From positions 1,240,001 to 1,304,000 of the forward strand of contig JAUKUA010000005.1 of NCBI GenBank assembly GCA_030549175.1: a stretch of 64,000 bases of DNA, written 5' to 3'. A program made the translations under genes and the position numbers. The stretch's first letter is position 1. Each line of letters begins with the position of its first letter. Shown one piece after another: positions 47,046 through 59,700 of this stretch. The notes under the pieces are model-generated. The model was given only the letters and a program-made list of their open reading frames with translations, had not been told where the DNA came from and made no database searches. Source of the DNA: Lasiosphaeris hirsuta (lineage: Eukaryota > Ascomycota > Sordariomycetes > Sordariales > Lasiosphaeriaceae).

Positions 47046-50000
47046 ATGCCGCCACCAAATCCTACCAAGGGCAAAGCCCCTCCTCCGCCCAATTACAAAA
47101 CGATTGCGTCCCAGTACGCCGCGGCGAAGCGAGCAAAGGTAGCCCAGGATGCGAAACGAGAAGCGAGCGAGGCCGACCACAACCGCCACGTTACCCTCGG
47201 AGAGCGGCAGCGCGAAGCGCTTGAGGTCGCGCGCAAGAAGAGCTACGAGACCCGCTGGCTGTGGACCGTGGGCTTCTGGATATGGATGCTGTGCATCCAC
47301 TTGGTTGGTATCGCCTACTTCACCAGCGGCTTCCTGCTGACGCGCCTCATACTGGATGAGAAGTCGACCTGCGACGCCCCCCCGACGTTGAACATCAGCA
47401 GTTCACCCGTACACATCCTGCCGCCATGGGAGGGCAAGGGTACCGTGGAAGGTGGCTGCTGGCACCCGAAGACGTTTGAGCGCGCCGTCGTCGTGCTGAT
47501 CGATGCCCTGCGTTACGACTTCACCGTCCCCGTCGGCGACGACGCGGCGTTCCACGACGCCTTCCCGTTCATGTATGACGCGGCTGTGCGGTCACCCAAC
47601 AACGCCTTCTTACGGCCTTTCATTGCAGACCCACCAACTGCTACCCTGCAGCGACTTAAGGGGCTCACGACCGGCACCCTGCCCACCTTTGTCGACGTGG
47701 GAAGCAGCTTCTCTGGCACTGCTATCGAGGAGGACAACTTGCTGATGCAGCTCCGTGACGCCGGCAAGCGTATCGTCCACCTGGGCGATGACACGTGGGA
47801 TGCGCTCTTCCCGGGATATTTTGAGGGGAACTTGAGCCGGCCCTACGACAGCTTCAATGTCTGGGACCTCCACACCGTTGACAACGGCGTCGTGGAGCAC
47901 ATTTTCCCACTGATGAGCAGGAAGAATGAGTGGGACCTTCTCATCGGCCACTGCTTGGGCGTTGACCACGCTGGTCATCGCTACGGCCCCGACCACCCGG
48001 AGATGGCCAAGAAGCTGCGTCAGATGGACACGTTTGTACGGGACTTGGCGGAAACGATCGACGACGATACCCTCTTGATTGTCATGGGTGACCATGGGAT
48101 GGACAGCAAGGGAGACCACGGTGGGGAGAGCGACGAAGAAATCGAGTCAGCTGTATGGATGTACTCCTCGAGGCATGTGTTTGGCAGGACAAAGCCAGAG
48201 TTCGTGACACCGCCGTCTACTGCCAAAATCCGCCCCGTCAATCAAATTGACCTGGTTCCCACGTTGGCCCTGCTGCTGGGTATCCCCATCCCGTACAACA
48301 ACCTCGGTCGGCCAATCGAGGAGGCCTTCTCTGGTCCAGCAGGCAATTCTTGGGACAACCTAGCGGCCGCCGAAAGGACTGCTGCGGCTGGCCTGAAACG
48401 TTACCAGGCATCGTACTTTTCGGCTCGAAATATCGAACAGACCACGACCCCTGGTTCGCCTACCGATCTTTGGAACCGGGCTGATGATCTTGTACTTGGC
48501 ACCAAGGGTAAGAATAGGCCTGAGTGGGCTGCTGTGTACTCGGCTTTTGCTGCCTATCAGCAAGAGACGCTGCAGCGATGCAAGAGCCTATGGGCGAGAT
48601 TCGATCTCAAGAACATGACCTTTGGCATCGCCATCATGGCCTTTGGGGTCATCGCCCTTCTCGTTTACGTCTCCAGAGGCGAAGATGACGATGACGATAT
48701 AATAGATGATCCGGAACTAGATGCCGCTGAGAAGAGTCTTCAGATGCAGGGAGAGGGATCCCATGGTGAGGACATTGAGAAGCGCATGGTCTCTGCTGCC
48801 CTCTTTGGGGCCTTGCCTATTCTAGGGGGTGGTCTGCTGCAGGCTTATCTTTCGGGAGTCGGTGACTATCACCGGGGAGCTGGGTTCGCGGCCTTGACGA
48901 GCATTGCGACTGTCATGGTGACCCTTTTTGAGTCCAAAGAGACTCTGTTTAGGCTCGTACCGAAGACGTTTTGGGGCTGGATGGCTGTGGGCTTCACACT
49001 GAGCCAGTCTATCGGTTTTGCTTCAAATTCGTACACCATTTGGGAAGACTCGATTCTCGTATTTTTTATCACGACTTTTGGCTTCGTCACCGCCTTGGCC
49101 GCGCTCAGGCTGCCATCACTCGCGGATCGATATCTGAGCATCTACCACTCTGTTCTTTTCGTCATGCTCGGCCGCCTCGCGTCCTTCTCCAAACTATGTC
49201 GTGAGGAGCAGATGCCGTACTGCACCTCGACATACTATGCGTCAGCAACATCATCAACCTCAGCCCCATGGCAGCTAGCCGTACCATTCCTTGTTGTCTT
49301 GATCCTTCCGCCCATCGTCAAAGCCTACCTCGTGCCTACGCGATCCTACGAAGGGATGGCCCCGACTTGGATCAGCTACGCCTTTCGCGCAGGGCTCTTC
49401 CTGTCAGCCATCTACTGGGCCCTCGACTCCGCCGACAACGGCAACTGGATTGACGATATCCCAGACAAGCTGCTCAAAAACCTCAGCGTCTACACCGCCC
49501 AAACAGTCCTCGGCTTGGCCCTCGTGGCTGGCACAACAGCCTTCATCTGGGCACCTCCCTGTGTCTCCATCATAACCTCCGCGACCCGAGCGGGCCACGC
49601 CCAAGTCACCGTCCTCGGCTATGGCAACGCCCACGGCGCCCGCTACCTCTTCCTCCCGCTCAACATCCTCGGTGCCTGCATCCTCCTCTCCAAGCCAATG
49701 GGCGGCGGCGCCCTCGCCCTCATGGCCTGGCAGATTCTCTCCCTCGCCGAGATCCTCGACCTCAACGCCATCACCTCCTCCCCCATCGGCCCCGTCATGC
49801 TCGCCATCCTCGGCGCCTTCCACTTCTTCACCACGGGCCACCAGGCCGTCCTCAGCAGCATCCAATGGGACAGCGCCTTCATCCCCCTCTTCACCCTGCG
49901 CTACCCGTGGAGTCCGCTCGCAGTCGCGCTGAATACCTTTGCCGGGCAGATCGTGGCCACGACGGCCTTGCCACTGCTCGTCTTGTGGAAGGTGGGCCCA

Positions 50001-50258
50001 AAGAAGAAGGGTCTGCTGGAGCGCGTCAGCCGTGCGCTCGGCATGCTCGTCGCGTACTACGCCGTGGAGGCGTTGGCCACGATGGCGTGGGCAGGGTGGC
50101 TGAGGAGACACTTGATGCTGTACCGCGTGTTCAGCCCGAAATTCATGACGGCCGTCGTGGCGTTGCTTGTCGTGGATATCGTCGGGATCGTGATCAGCTT
50201 GACTGGAGTGAGGTGTAATACCATGGCGATTAGTGAGGTTTTTGGGTGGGCTGAGTGA
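47046..50258 (+). CDS. GPI13: GPI ethanolamine phosphate transferase 3 (GPI13/PIG-O)
   Basis: A single uninterrupted frame of 1070 aa, the usual size for this family. An N-terminal Lys/Pro-rich cytosolic tail is followed by a first membrane segment at about 78-100. A lumenal alkaline-phosphatase-superfamily domain follows: VVVLIDALRYDF with metal-binding D153, RLKGLTTGTLPTF with the candidate Thr nucleophile at 208-211, HCLGVDHAGHRYGP and VMGDHGMDSKGDHGGE. A long C-terminal part from about 515 onward contains some twelve or more hydrophobic helices. PIG-O-type block FLRPFIADPPTATLQR distinguishes it from MCD4 and GPI7/LAS21. The enzyme adds ethanolamine phosphate to the third mannose of the GPI precursor in the ER, the group later linked to proteins such as the GPI-anchored GH16 enzyme in this window. 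The ATG at 47046 is the first in frame; upstream extension has only non-ATG codons. Confidence 0.95.
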   Translation: MPPPNPTKGKAPPPPNYKTIASQYAAAKRAKVAQDAKREASEADHNRHVTLGERQREALEVARKKSYETRWLWTVGFWIWMLCIHLVGIAYFTSGFLLTRLILDEKSTCDAPPTLNISSSPVHILPPWEGKGTVEGGCWHPKTFERAVVVLIDALRYDFTVPVGDDAAFHDAFPFMYDAAVRSPNNAFLRPFIADPPTATLQRLKGLTTGTLPTFVDVGSSFSGTAIEEDNLLMQLRDAGKRIVHLGDDTWDALFPGYFEGNLSRPYDSFNVWDLHTVDNGVVEHIFPLMSRKNEWDLLIGHCLGVDHAGHRYGPDHPEMAKKLRQMDTFVRDLAETIDDDTLLIVMGDHGMDSKGDHGGESDEEIESAVWMYSSRHVFGRTKPEFVTPPSTAKIRPVNQIDLVPTLALLLGIPIPYNNLGRPIEEAFSGPAGNSWDNLAAAERTAAAGLKRYQASYFSARNIEQTTTPGSPTDLWNRADDLVLGTKGKNRPEWAAVYSAFAAYQQETLQRCKSLWARFDLKNMTFGIAIMAFGVIALLVYVSRGEDDDDDIIDDPELDAAEKSLQMQGEGSHGEDIEKRMVSAALFGALPILGGGLLQAYLSGVGDYHRGAGFAALTSIATVMVTLFESKETLFRLVPKTFWGWMAVGFTLSQSIGFASNSYTIWEDSILVFFITTFGFVTALAALRLPSLADRYLSIYHSVLFVMLGRLASFSKLCREEQMPYCTSTYYASATSSTSAPWQLAVPFLVVLILPPIVKAYLVPTRSYEGMAPTWISYAFRAGLFLSAIYWALDSADNGNWIDDIPDKLLKNLSVYTAQTVLGLALVAGTTAFIWAPPCVSIITSATRAGHAQVTVLGYGNAHGARYLFLPLNILGACILLSKPMGGGALALMAWQILSLAEILDLNAITSSPIGPVMLAILGAFHFFTTGHQAVLSSIQWDSAFIPLFTLRYPWSPLAVALNTFAGQIVATTALPLLVLWKVGPKKKGLLERVSRALGMLVAYYAVEALATMAWAGWLRRHLMLYRVFSPKFMTAVVALLVVDIVGIVISLTGVRCNTMAISEVFGWAE

Positions 50259-50828
50259 GTATACGGGGGCTGAATGCCCCAAGGTCGAATCTCGAGAATG
50301 CACATCTAACGTAGAGGGTTGGCTAGCTAGTTGGGTATGTTATACGCGGATGGGAGAAGTTAGTGTTGGAGGATTGGGTCCATAGCACCTAGTTGCCCGA
50401 GTGTCGCTTTGTATGAACCATGGAAAGATGGACTCAGTTTTACGAGTCTCTCGAGTAGATATACCCTCTGAGAATCGAGTTGCTCTGTCTACACCTTTCG
50501 GGAGATTATGATTGGGAGACCGCCTAGGCTTTTTCTGAGGTATTATCACTCTGTTAACTTACACACGGAAGCCATTTAGGGACAGCGAGGTAACGAGCGT
50601 TTGATGTACGGCTTGATTCAGCTACCATGTCTATTTCCCCTGTACAACTCTAGGAAGCACGTTGGCACAAATTGCATATCAACTCGCAAAGCAAATGGTG
50701 GACTCATCTAGACACATGCTCAAAGCATCTGATCCCTCAAACCTTCCATCGCGACGCGAGAACCCTCTTGGGGCACACAGAAACACAGATGCCCGTTAGC
50801 GTTGGTAGATATACGCAAATGAACCCCT
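50259..50828. other. convergent intergenic region
   Basis: Short spacer between the ends of GPI13 (+) and the helicase (-). It should hold both 3' untranslated regions. Nothing else seen. Confidence 0.5.
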
Positions 50829-53800
50829 TCAAAACCAGTCAAAATCCGCCGCGAACCTCTTGTCAGCCATGTCTCTCCCGCTAGCCTCTTTCTTGAAGTA
50901 TCTGGAACGCTTAATCATTATCTTTAGCAGCTCATGCAACACTTTCGCGTTAAAACTCGACGCGCTTTTGTATGGCCTAAAGTCCTTTGGGTCATTCAGT
51001 AAACCCGTGACGCCCATATCGCCTACCAAGAGCAGTGCAGACTGTTGTCTGGTTATCATCACGTTCAGGCGATTCTCATCGCTAGTGAACCCAGGCCCAG
51101 TTTCTCTAGAAGTGCCAAAGATGACCACCGCCATCTGGCCTTCGCGGCCTTGGAATGAATCCGCTGTCAGCAGCGGCGACATCTTGGTTAGCGCCGGGTA
51201 ACATCCATCTGCCAACTGTTGGTTGCCGTAGTTGACGTTGGGTTTGTACGGGGCAATGATTACGATATTCGAGGCATCGACACGGGTGTCTTTAACGAAA
51301 TCGGCAAGTAATTCAAGCGCCGCATCGACCTGACTTGGGCTAAACCTCGATGTACTAGCTTGCCCGACATATGCCCCGGGGGTATGCATCCAAACCGGTT
51401 CCAGGGCGCCCGCTTGGGATGGTTTCAGGTCCGGGAAGTTGCAAGTATTGACCAACCAATCTTCAAAGGCGCGGCCAATGGCATGCTGAGGCTGGTCAAT
51501 GCTGCTGAAAGGGCCGTACTTCATCTCGACGTCCTTGTAAACCAAGTTTCTCGCGAGATCAAACATGCCGTTGCACATCCGCAGCTGAGTGCGCAAGCGG
51601 TAGACTGGAAAGCCAGCGCCTTGGAAGAACTCCAATGCCGACATCTGCGCGTCGGCCTTGAGCTGGTTACGTCGCTCGAAAAAGGCAGGCCGTAACTAGA
51701 CAGAGTTATTGTTAGTTACTTCCTGTTGCAACACTGGAAACTCATTGGAAGCACAAACGACACCCGAGAGCCAGCTTAATTAAGATAACCCAGGGAAATA
51801 AAACCAGCACATCACCACATACCTGCATGATATCACCAGCCATGAATAGTGGTCTGAGTGTGTTGCCCCATATCGAATAGAGATCGGCCCGGTTCATGCA
51901 GCCGGCTTCGTCAATCACGATGCCTCTGGCCTCGAGCTTGACTTGGGAGTAAGTTGGGTAGATAGCCGTGCCAGGTGTAGCCAAAACAACATCGGCGTTC
52001 CTGATTATACGGATTAGTAGCTTTTCGATCTCATCGTCATCAATGGCACCGCCCAGCTTGTATTGATGCCAATTGATTTCACCACGAACCACCTGACAAA
52101 ACCCGCTCCAGGATTTGTCCTGGCCAATCTCGTTTCGTAAGTCATGGAGGAATTGGCTGTCATCCGGGTGTAGGTTGAGGACGGCGTGCTTGGTTGTGCT
52201 TCTCTTGGCAGCGTCAGAACCGATCGCCACCAGTAGCCAATTGACAGGCGAGAGGGCGTACGTCCAACTCGAAGCTGGAGTCCAAGGAAGACAGGCTATA
52301 GCGCTATCACCTGCACTGCTGTATTTCAGGACGTTGAGAAAGGCTTCAACCTCGCGGTCGAGCCGTTGTCCGCGAACGACAAAGGGACGACGAACCCGAG
52401 TCTCGGTCCCTTTCTTCTTCGCGTTGCATCGGCTAACAACTACAGCCCCTCTGCAGTAAAGACGCTCAGCAAAATTGCTGATAGCCACGTGGGTAGGGCC
52501 CGAGCCGAATACTTTTCGGATGCTCTTGTTGAACACCATAGAAAGAGTAGCCTCACACAAGGCCGTTGTTTTACCTGTTCCTCCCTGTGAAATAGGTGTT
52601 AGAACACGCGCATAATCATCTGCGGGAGCCTATATGGGGCCTTGGAACTACTTACAGGGGCGGCTATGAGGCCCAGCCCAAACGGTCTGTGCCTCAAATA
52701 CGTTTGGTAGCGCTCCACATCTTCCGGAATGGCTTCCAGTACAAGAGCATCAACGAGAGTCTTGTCTGGGATATCGAGGAAATTGACGGCCGGCACAGAC
52801 CGAATCTGGCATATCTCGAGATTCTTCGGCTGACCTATCATCTGAGATACAATCTTCATATCTGGTCTGGGCACAAGAATATCGTAGAGGCCTATCCCGC
52901 CGCATACTAGATCTCGATGAATCCGCATTCGAAATTTCTCATCATAGCTAGCAGGGGGCAAGGGGGCGGCATCGGGCGTAAATTGGCAAACAGCCTTGAC
53001 CTTGCGTTTGACATCGTCAATACCAATATTGAAAGAGAGCGAAACGCAGTTCTACTGCTTTTCGCTATTCTGTGCGTTCTTGTCAGCGCTTCATCGTGGT
53101 AAGATCGCACGCCTTGCCATACCTTCAGGGCTGAGAGCGCCTTGCTAGATTTGCTGAAGTATTGCAGTTGCTTCACATGTGGCGGACAGCGGACCGCGAG
53201 AAAGAAACGACGATACGGGCCTTGCCCGTTATTATGCTTTGTGAGCTCAGAGAAATGTTGTGGGAATTGTATAACCTTCGCCCGAAGCTTCTTGGGCCAT
53301 TTTTCACTGTCATCTTGGTCTTGCCCTTGGTTGGACTCTTTGGTGGCATGGACGTTGGCGTCCCAGTCCTTATGGAGAAGGAGGTGCAAGTACTCCTCCT
53401 GCACAAAGCGGCCCCAATGATCGTGATGTCTTTCGACAAACTCGTCGCTTTGATAGATGACGGCAAAAAAATGATTTGCCCCGGATGGACCGCGGACGGT
53501 TTGCGGGACAAAATATGCTGGCAACTTTGTGGCCCGCACCTCTCTGACCGCTTCGTTGAGCCAGAATATTTCCTGTACCTGACCTTGTATCACACAAGCA
53601 AGGTGTGCATTGTCATTTTTGAACGAGAAAGCCGGATTGTATTCCACCGTGCTCTATAGGTTGGTAGAGAGTTTGACGTCAGCGACCAAGTCCATAGGCA
53701 GAAGTTGAACAAGAAAGCGAATGCAGGACAAATGAAAGCACAATCCACGTAATGATAAATATGTGTAACACAAGCACGTGTACGTACCTCAGTGGCCAGA

Positions 53801-54634
53801 ATGACTCTCCGATACTTATCCATGTTCCAGGAATGGTCATCGCCGTACAGATAATCAATTGGGGGGGAAGTCTACGGGCGAACGCTCTCTGCAGAATCGA
53901 GACATGACTGCCGACGATAAATGTATAGCTACGCTTTTGTAGCAGTCGGAGAAGAGTTTCGCCGACTAGAGTGAGATCCTCATTGATCCAGCCTTCGATG
54001 CCTTTCCCCCGGTGGGCGAATGGCATACCGAACCCTTCAACTTTGACGAAGACGTCCTGGCGTAGTTTGACATCCACGCGCGATAAATTGGGCACTTTTT
54101 TCAAGGCTTGGGGAAGAGAATCGCTGGTGGCAACTTTGGCAAATGTGATGTCGCATTCTCCGCGAGGAAATTTGATCTAAGGCCAAGGGATCAGTACAAA
54201 AATGCCCTTCGATAGGTGTAACAGAGCCCTAGACTCGTAGTGTATGTTTTCTCAACAAGGGCCCGAGCGGTGTTGAGGTTCATCTACTTGTACAAGTTGT
54301 TGAGGGCAATATGACAAAGAAGAGCGTTTTAAAAGCCGGTTGATTTGGAAGACGCAACACTTACGTTGATGCGGTGATGGGCCGCGAGCTTCACCCTCCC
54401 GTTTTTGGGATCAGGTTCGAATTTGATGCCAAAACCAGAGTCTTCATTGTCGCTGCCCAGAGGTACAAGAACCGAAAAGCCGATCCACGGGTCTAGCTCT
54501 GGGAGGGCAAGCGTGGAAATGTTGAAAACAATTGCCACACCACCGGGGCCGTTGAAACCAGGCCTCGTGTCACCAATATGCGGGCCGTCCAGCCCGTTTA
54601 GGGCAATGGCCGCAGCATACTCATGGCAAGACAT
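50829..54634 (-). CDS. Upf1-like superfamily 1 helicase, frame broken at a poly(C) tract
   Basis: Six exons: 54634-54365, 54176-53788, 53653-53123, 53051-52656, 52584-51823 and 51695-50829, total 3215 nt, one short of a multiple of three. In exon 2 the protein-like reading switches frame at seven C (53867-53861, minus strand); the downstream reading DYLYGDDHSWNMDKYRRV leads in phase into exon 3. With that step the protein would be about 1071 aa. The C-terminal half has Upf1-class SF1 motifs. Walker A GGTGKTT is split from its AAP by an intron, and DEAG (motif II), GDIMQ (III), RTQLRM (IV), DSFQGREGQ (V) and ENRLNVMITRQQSALLLVGD (VI) follow. The N-terminal half is unrecognised. Such Upf1-like ATPases are often lineage-specific in filamentous fungi; the substrate is unknown. 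Either a sequencing error or a true frameshift is possible. Confidence 0.8.
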
Positions 54635-56791
54635 GGCAGCGCAGCTTGATGAGGGGGAATCGGTTGCTTGACAGGTTGGCGGCGGACGGAATATTGGTAT
54701 GTTCAGGATGGAGAGAAAACTGAGATTGAATTCAAAATTCAATCAGATTATGTCACAGTTTGTGGGTAGGTCGGTCGGGGGGAGAAAGAAAGGGAAGGAG
54801 CAGTCGTGGCCGAGGCTGCCTCTATACCATTGGTTCAGGTTGTTAAACGGGAAAGTGTTCGTGCTTTAAAGATTTTGGCAACCTTAGGCTCGCAGGGTGC
54901 AGACCAATCGGTATTGGATGCTGCAGTCCTTTGTAGTGGATGAATTAGGTGCGCAAAGTTGAACAACAGCTAGGTAGGTACCTAGCCTGATGTCGGTATC
55001 TATTAATTAGGTACAATTGTAGCAAGCAGAACCCAGAAACAGGAGCGACGTCCCATCTTTTTAGCAGAACTTTTAGCTGGCTTACCACACGAGAATGGAA
55101 TCCAGTAAGGCAGGTCACATCCTCTAGGAGAGAACAATGGATAACGGGACGAGCTATAAGATCATTTAAATACAACTACTCGGGGCACATCCCTCTTTCT
55201 CTCGCGAGGATAAGGGTGCAAAGTAACCGCCAAAGAATGAGATGCGAAATACCAAAGGGTTTCCTTATTCTAGGAGAGCTTGACCGATTACTCGCCGATT
55301 TGGTAGTCAGTAATCCTTAGAAGGGAGGAGGCCGCCAGGCGTAAAGGAAGAAAAGAAATGATAGCACCATACCTCAGTAGCATGAGCTTCTCTGGGATAC
55401 CACCCAAGTTTCACCTTTCCCAGTCGGTTTTTTTATTCCCAATCAATGCTGTACCAAGGGTAAGGGCAAATTTCGCACAACTTTTGCACTTCGAAGTCAT
55501 GGTTTGTTTTTCTCTGTACAATGATGCCACGTTGTTTCCAGTCATAGGTTGCTCGCGAGGGCTGGCAAGAGATAGATCGAAACTCCGAAAAGACCTACCT
55601 AGCCTCGCAACAAGTATTCTAATATTCAGAAAGCCGTCCTGGAATTTGAGAACAAGATTTTTGGGGATAAAAAGATGCTATCACTTCCTGCTGAGACCTT
55701 TTCCTAACCTTCTAAGTGGTTGGTCCCATTTTCTTTTTTTCATCCAGGACTTTGGAGTTGCGCGGGTACAAAAAAAAAGTGCTGTAATACATGTATGTCA
55801 GAGGCAATAGGACTAGGTCATTTTTATTATGACACTGTACCCCTAGGGGTTAAATCTTGATCAGTTTGTGCAAGCTACAATGTGATGACTGCCAGTGGGA
55901 CACCCTATGTGACTTGTGTAAATAGATTGACGAACGAAAGTACGTAGTGACTGTGTTGGGCCATGTTAGCGTCTTGGACGTTATAGGGGTAATGTGTTTT
56001 TGCCCTCTTGGTTCGTGGTGTCAAGAGTTGCGCTGATTGCCAACTGCTGTTGAGGACAAGTGATTGGCTGGATATTAAAGGGGCAGAGATGATACGATTG
56101 GCGGTTAGGGCAGACGCGTTAGTGCGTTAACTAAGATTGCGGGTGCAGTGGTGTCGCTCAGATGCAAAGTGATCCGACGCGCCGAGGCAGGACGCGGACC
56201 TTTCGAAATGGGGTGTCGACGTCTGTCATCTTGTCTTCAGTCTTTGGATAACCTCATTCATATCCAAGGGGGCTCCTGGTTACGGATGGGGCTGTTGGAT
56301 ACGTGCAGAACCCCGCTGATGAGAGCAAGCGCTACGCTGCCAAGAAGGTTGCCGCCCGTCGAGTCGTTGAGTCGTCGACAAATAAAGTGCGCTGCACTGT
56401 TCGCATCCTTTAGACAATAATAGTCAGGGCCCTACAGGGCGACCACAGGGCGAAAGGAGACCTGGCCGGCTGACTGCGGTCTTAGCGGATGCGGGTCGGC
56501 GGAAGAGGGAGGCTCGAAGGCTCGAGGTTGGCTTGATAAACGCGTTGTGTGAATTGATTGAATGCGGATTCAAGGTCGAGACCGAACTAGGCAGGGACCC
56601 ACTAAGGTGGCGCACGGTGCACGCCTGGGGCAGCCCCCCCCACTGCGTCGATTTGTCTCGTCGTTGTCTTCGAAGTTCGCTGGGCTTTGAGTCTTCTTCC
56701 TCGGGGCAAACCAGCACGATTCCGCCCTCCACAATCCAGCGACTCGCCGGTATCACGCCCTCGGGGCCCTCCCCGGAATCGCATCACAAAA
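54635..56791. other. intergenic region
   Basis: About 2.2 kb separating two divergent genes. Palindromic CTAGGTAGGTACCTAG-like sequence lies at 54970-54986, with a related ACCTACCTAGCC at about 55592. The 55.2-56.0 kb part looks AT-richer. The 150-codon plus-strand frame at 55358-55810 was not accepted as a gene. Confidence 0.5.
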
Positions 56792-59700
56792 ATGATCATG
56801 ACGCAGGCAGTGCAATCGCAGTCCAGTGATTTCCGCGACGTTTTCGCCGCGGACTCGTCCCTCATGAATGGCGTCGCGGCCACGGCACCGCCCGGTGCCA
56901 TGTATGTCAAGGTACACACGTCGACGCCCCTCCCCCCTCCCCTCTCGCAATATTAATGCAAAAAAAACCCAGGCCGTCTACGATTATGAATCGAGCGACC
57001 CGACATCACTCAGCTTCCAGGAAGGCGACATCATACAGGTCATCACACAACTAGAGAGCGGGTGGTGGGACGGCGTCATCAACGGTGTGCGAGGATGGTT
57101 TCCCAGCAACTACTGCCAAATAATCACAAATCCCGACGACCTCTCTGGCCTAGACGACAGCGGGGATAACGATCCGATCGAGGACGAGATTGATGATCAG
57201 GACGTCTACGACGAAGGCTATGACGATGACGAGGACGCCTCTGACCACGACGATATCGAGGGTCTTCCCATTGAGGGCAACGACGGTGATAGGTCGAGGG
57301 CTGACTTCTGGATCCCGCAAGCAACGACGGACGGCAGGTTATTTTATTTCAATACCATGACCGGCGAAAGCAGCATGGAGTTACCACTGGAATCGCCCTC
57401 GTCGCTCTCCGAAACAGGCCCTCGGGATCGCATGAATGTCAACATACCAGACAGGACACGGCCCCCGCCCGAGATGATGGCGCGAGGCTTGACGCAAGAC
57501 GAGGAAGATGAATCGGATGTCAACTCGGCCTCAGAACTCGAGGGCGAGGCTCTCATGAACGCGTCTCGAGGTTCACTGGTGAGAAAGCCCTCCCGCATCT
57601 TCCCGTGCAACTGTATACTAACCCCGGATAACATAGCCCGGCGCGCGCCCTTCTCAAACAAAAGATGGCATCTCGCCCTCTGTCTCCATGGATTCCATAA
57701 ACGGCCAGTCTCCCATAAACAGGGGGCGTAGCGACACATTCGCGATAAACGGTGTCCTTGGCGGCCAAACACCTATGATAGCATCGGCGACTGCTTTCAC
57801 CAGCGCCTCCTTCAACCTCCCCACCGCCGCTACAATTCCCCGATCGTTCTTCGACGATGGCACCACCCCACCTCTTACGTGGAGTCGTTTGGTTACAAAT
57901 ATGAAAAAAGCGATCGATCGCTATCGTGATGCTATCACAAATGGCAACCGATCTGAATATGTCGCGAGGGCGGAAGACATCTCAGACCATCTGCGCCTCC
58001 TTTTAGCGGCAGGATCCGGCACCACCGACAACCACTCCGGCCAGCCATCGATCATCTCCACTAACAAGGCTCTATATCCCCACTTCCGCGATATGATGTC
58101 AAAGTTCTCAAAGCTCGTAATATCTTCCCATATCGCCGCTGCAGACTGGCCCAACGCCGAGTCTATTCAGAAGTGTCTACAAGAAGCGGACGGCGTCCTG
58201 CTAGGTGTCTTTAGCTATGTCGAAGTTGCGAGGCAACAGCGGGGCGAGGATATACCGCGACTGTTTCCAGGCTTCGTCATTAGCTCTAGCACGGGTGGGA
58301 GTTGGCAAAATAACGGTCTCGGGTCTCGTGATCCCATCACGTCCAACTTCCTTGAAGATGAGGAGGGAGTGATTGAACCAACGGCTGTCCTCGACGGGAA
58401 GCTTCTGGAGAGGTTAGATGAGTTGAAGAGGATGCTCGTATCTAGTATACGAGAGTTGGACAAGAATCTGGTTGTGGCAGATAAGGTTGTCACACCATTC
58501 AAGCACGAAGTCGTCGGGAATAATGTTTGCGCTGCCGGAGGGAAAGTCCTGGAAATGTTTAAGCCCTGGATCGCAATGATAGAGTCAATCGATCTATCGT
58601 CGCTTGGCAACAGCTTCCAGACTCCGCAGCTGTCTGATTTCAGCACAAACAAGCAGAGCTTGTACGATAACATATCGGATCTTCTCTTGGGGTGCCAGGC
58701 TGTGGCCGGTCCACTGGCTGACGAGTGGTCTGAAGTCCGAGGCCAGGCTCTGGAGGAAAGGCTGGAATATGTCAGGCAATGTGCGAGAGCACTGGAAACG
58801 AATTCGTCACATATTGGCTTCTCACTACAGCTCCTCTCGGAACAGGTCCAGATCAACATGCAGCAACAGGCAGAAAGTCGAGTGCGCGAGGAGGCCTTGC
58901 AACGGGAACCAGCGATCAGGAGGGACACGATGCCATATGAACGGCCGCACCAGCGCACCGAGTCAAGGGGCTTGCTGAGGCCAAATTTGCCTCTTGGGTC
59001 ACAATCATTCACCGAAGGCGATGCCTCTACTACGAATAACTATCGCAAGGGCGACCCTTCGAAGATGAAGAGGTTTTTCGGAGAAGACCCAGCGCCTGCG
59101 CAGGCAATGGTTGATGACACGCCTGATTTCCTACGCTTAGACTATGAGCAGGATCTATCATGGGATCTCAAGTCGCAGCCCCCAACCGTCAAGGGTGGGT
59201 CATTGCTGGCTTTGGTAGAACAGCTGACGCGACATGACAAGCTCGACGCGAATTTCAACAATACCTTCCTGCTGACTTACAGGTCCTTCACCTCTGCTCG
59301 AGAACTCTTCGAAATGCTAGTCAAGAGATTCAACATCCAACCACCCGAAGGGCTGAACCAGAACGAGTACGATATGTGGAGGGATGGAAAGCAGAAGCTA
59401 ATTAGGTTCCGAATTGTCAACATCCTCAAGAACTGGTTCGACAACTTTTGGATGGAGGACCAGAGCGAGGAGACGCGGCAGCTCATCCGTGATGTTTACA
59501 ATTTCGCCAAAGATACGGTCAAGTCAACCGAAACGCCCGGGTCGGCCCCGTTGATGGCAGTCCTGGATCAACGGTTGAGCGGTAAGGAAGCAGGTGGGCG
59601 CCGCATGATTCAAACCGTCGCGCAGAACACGCCTGCGCCCATCATGCCTAAGAACATGAAGAAACTCAAGTTCCTCGACATCGATGTCATTGAATTTGCT

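Noticed and set aside
49404..50303. 299-codon minus-strand frame opposite GPI13
   Set aside because: Antisense shadow; the plus strand carries clear PIG-O membrane helices.
52142..52560. Plus-strand frames opposite the helicase exons
   Set aside because: Antisense shadows of exon 52584-51823, which has clear helicase motifs.
55358..55810. 150-codon plus-strand frame starting with ATG
   Set aside because: AT-rich low-information sequence with no domain and no neighbouring exons in phase.
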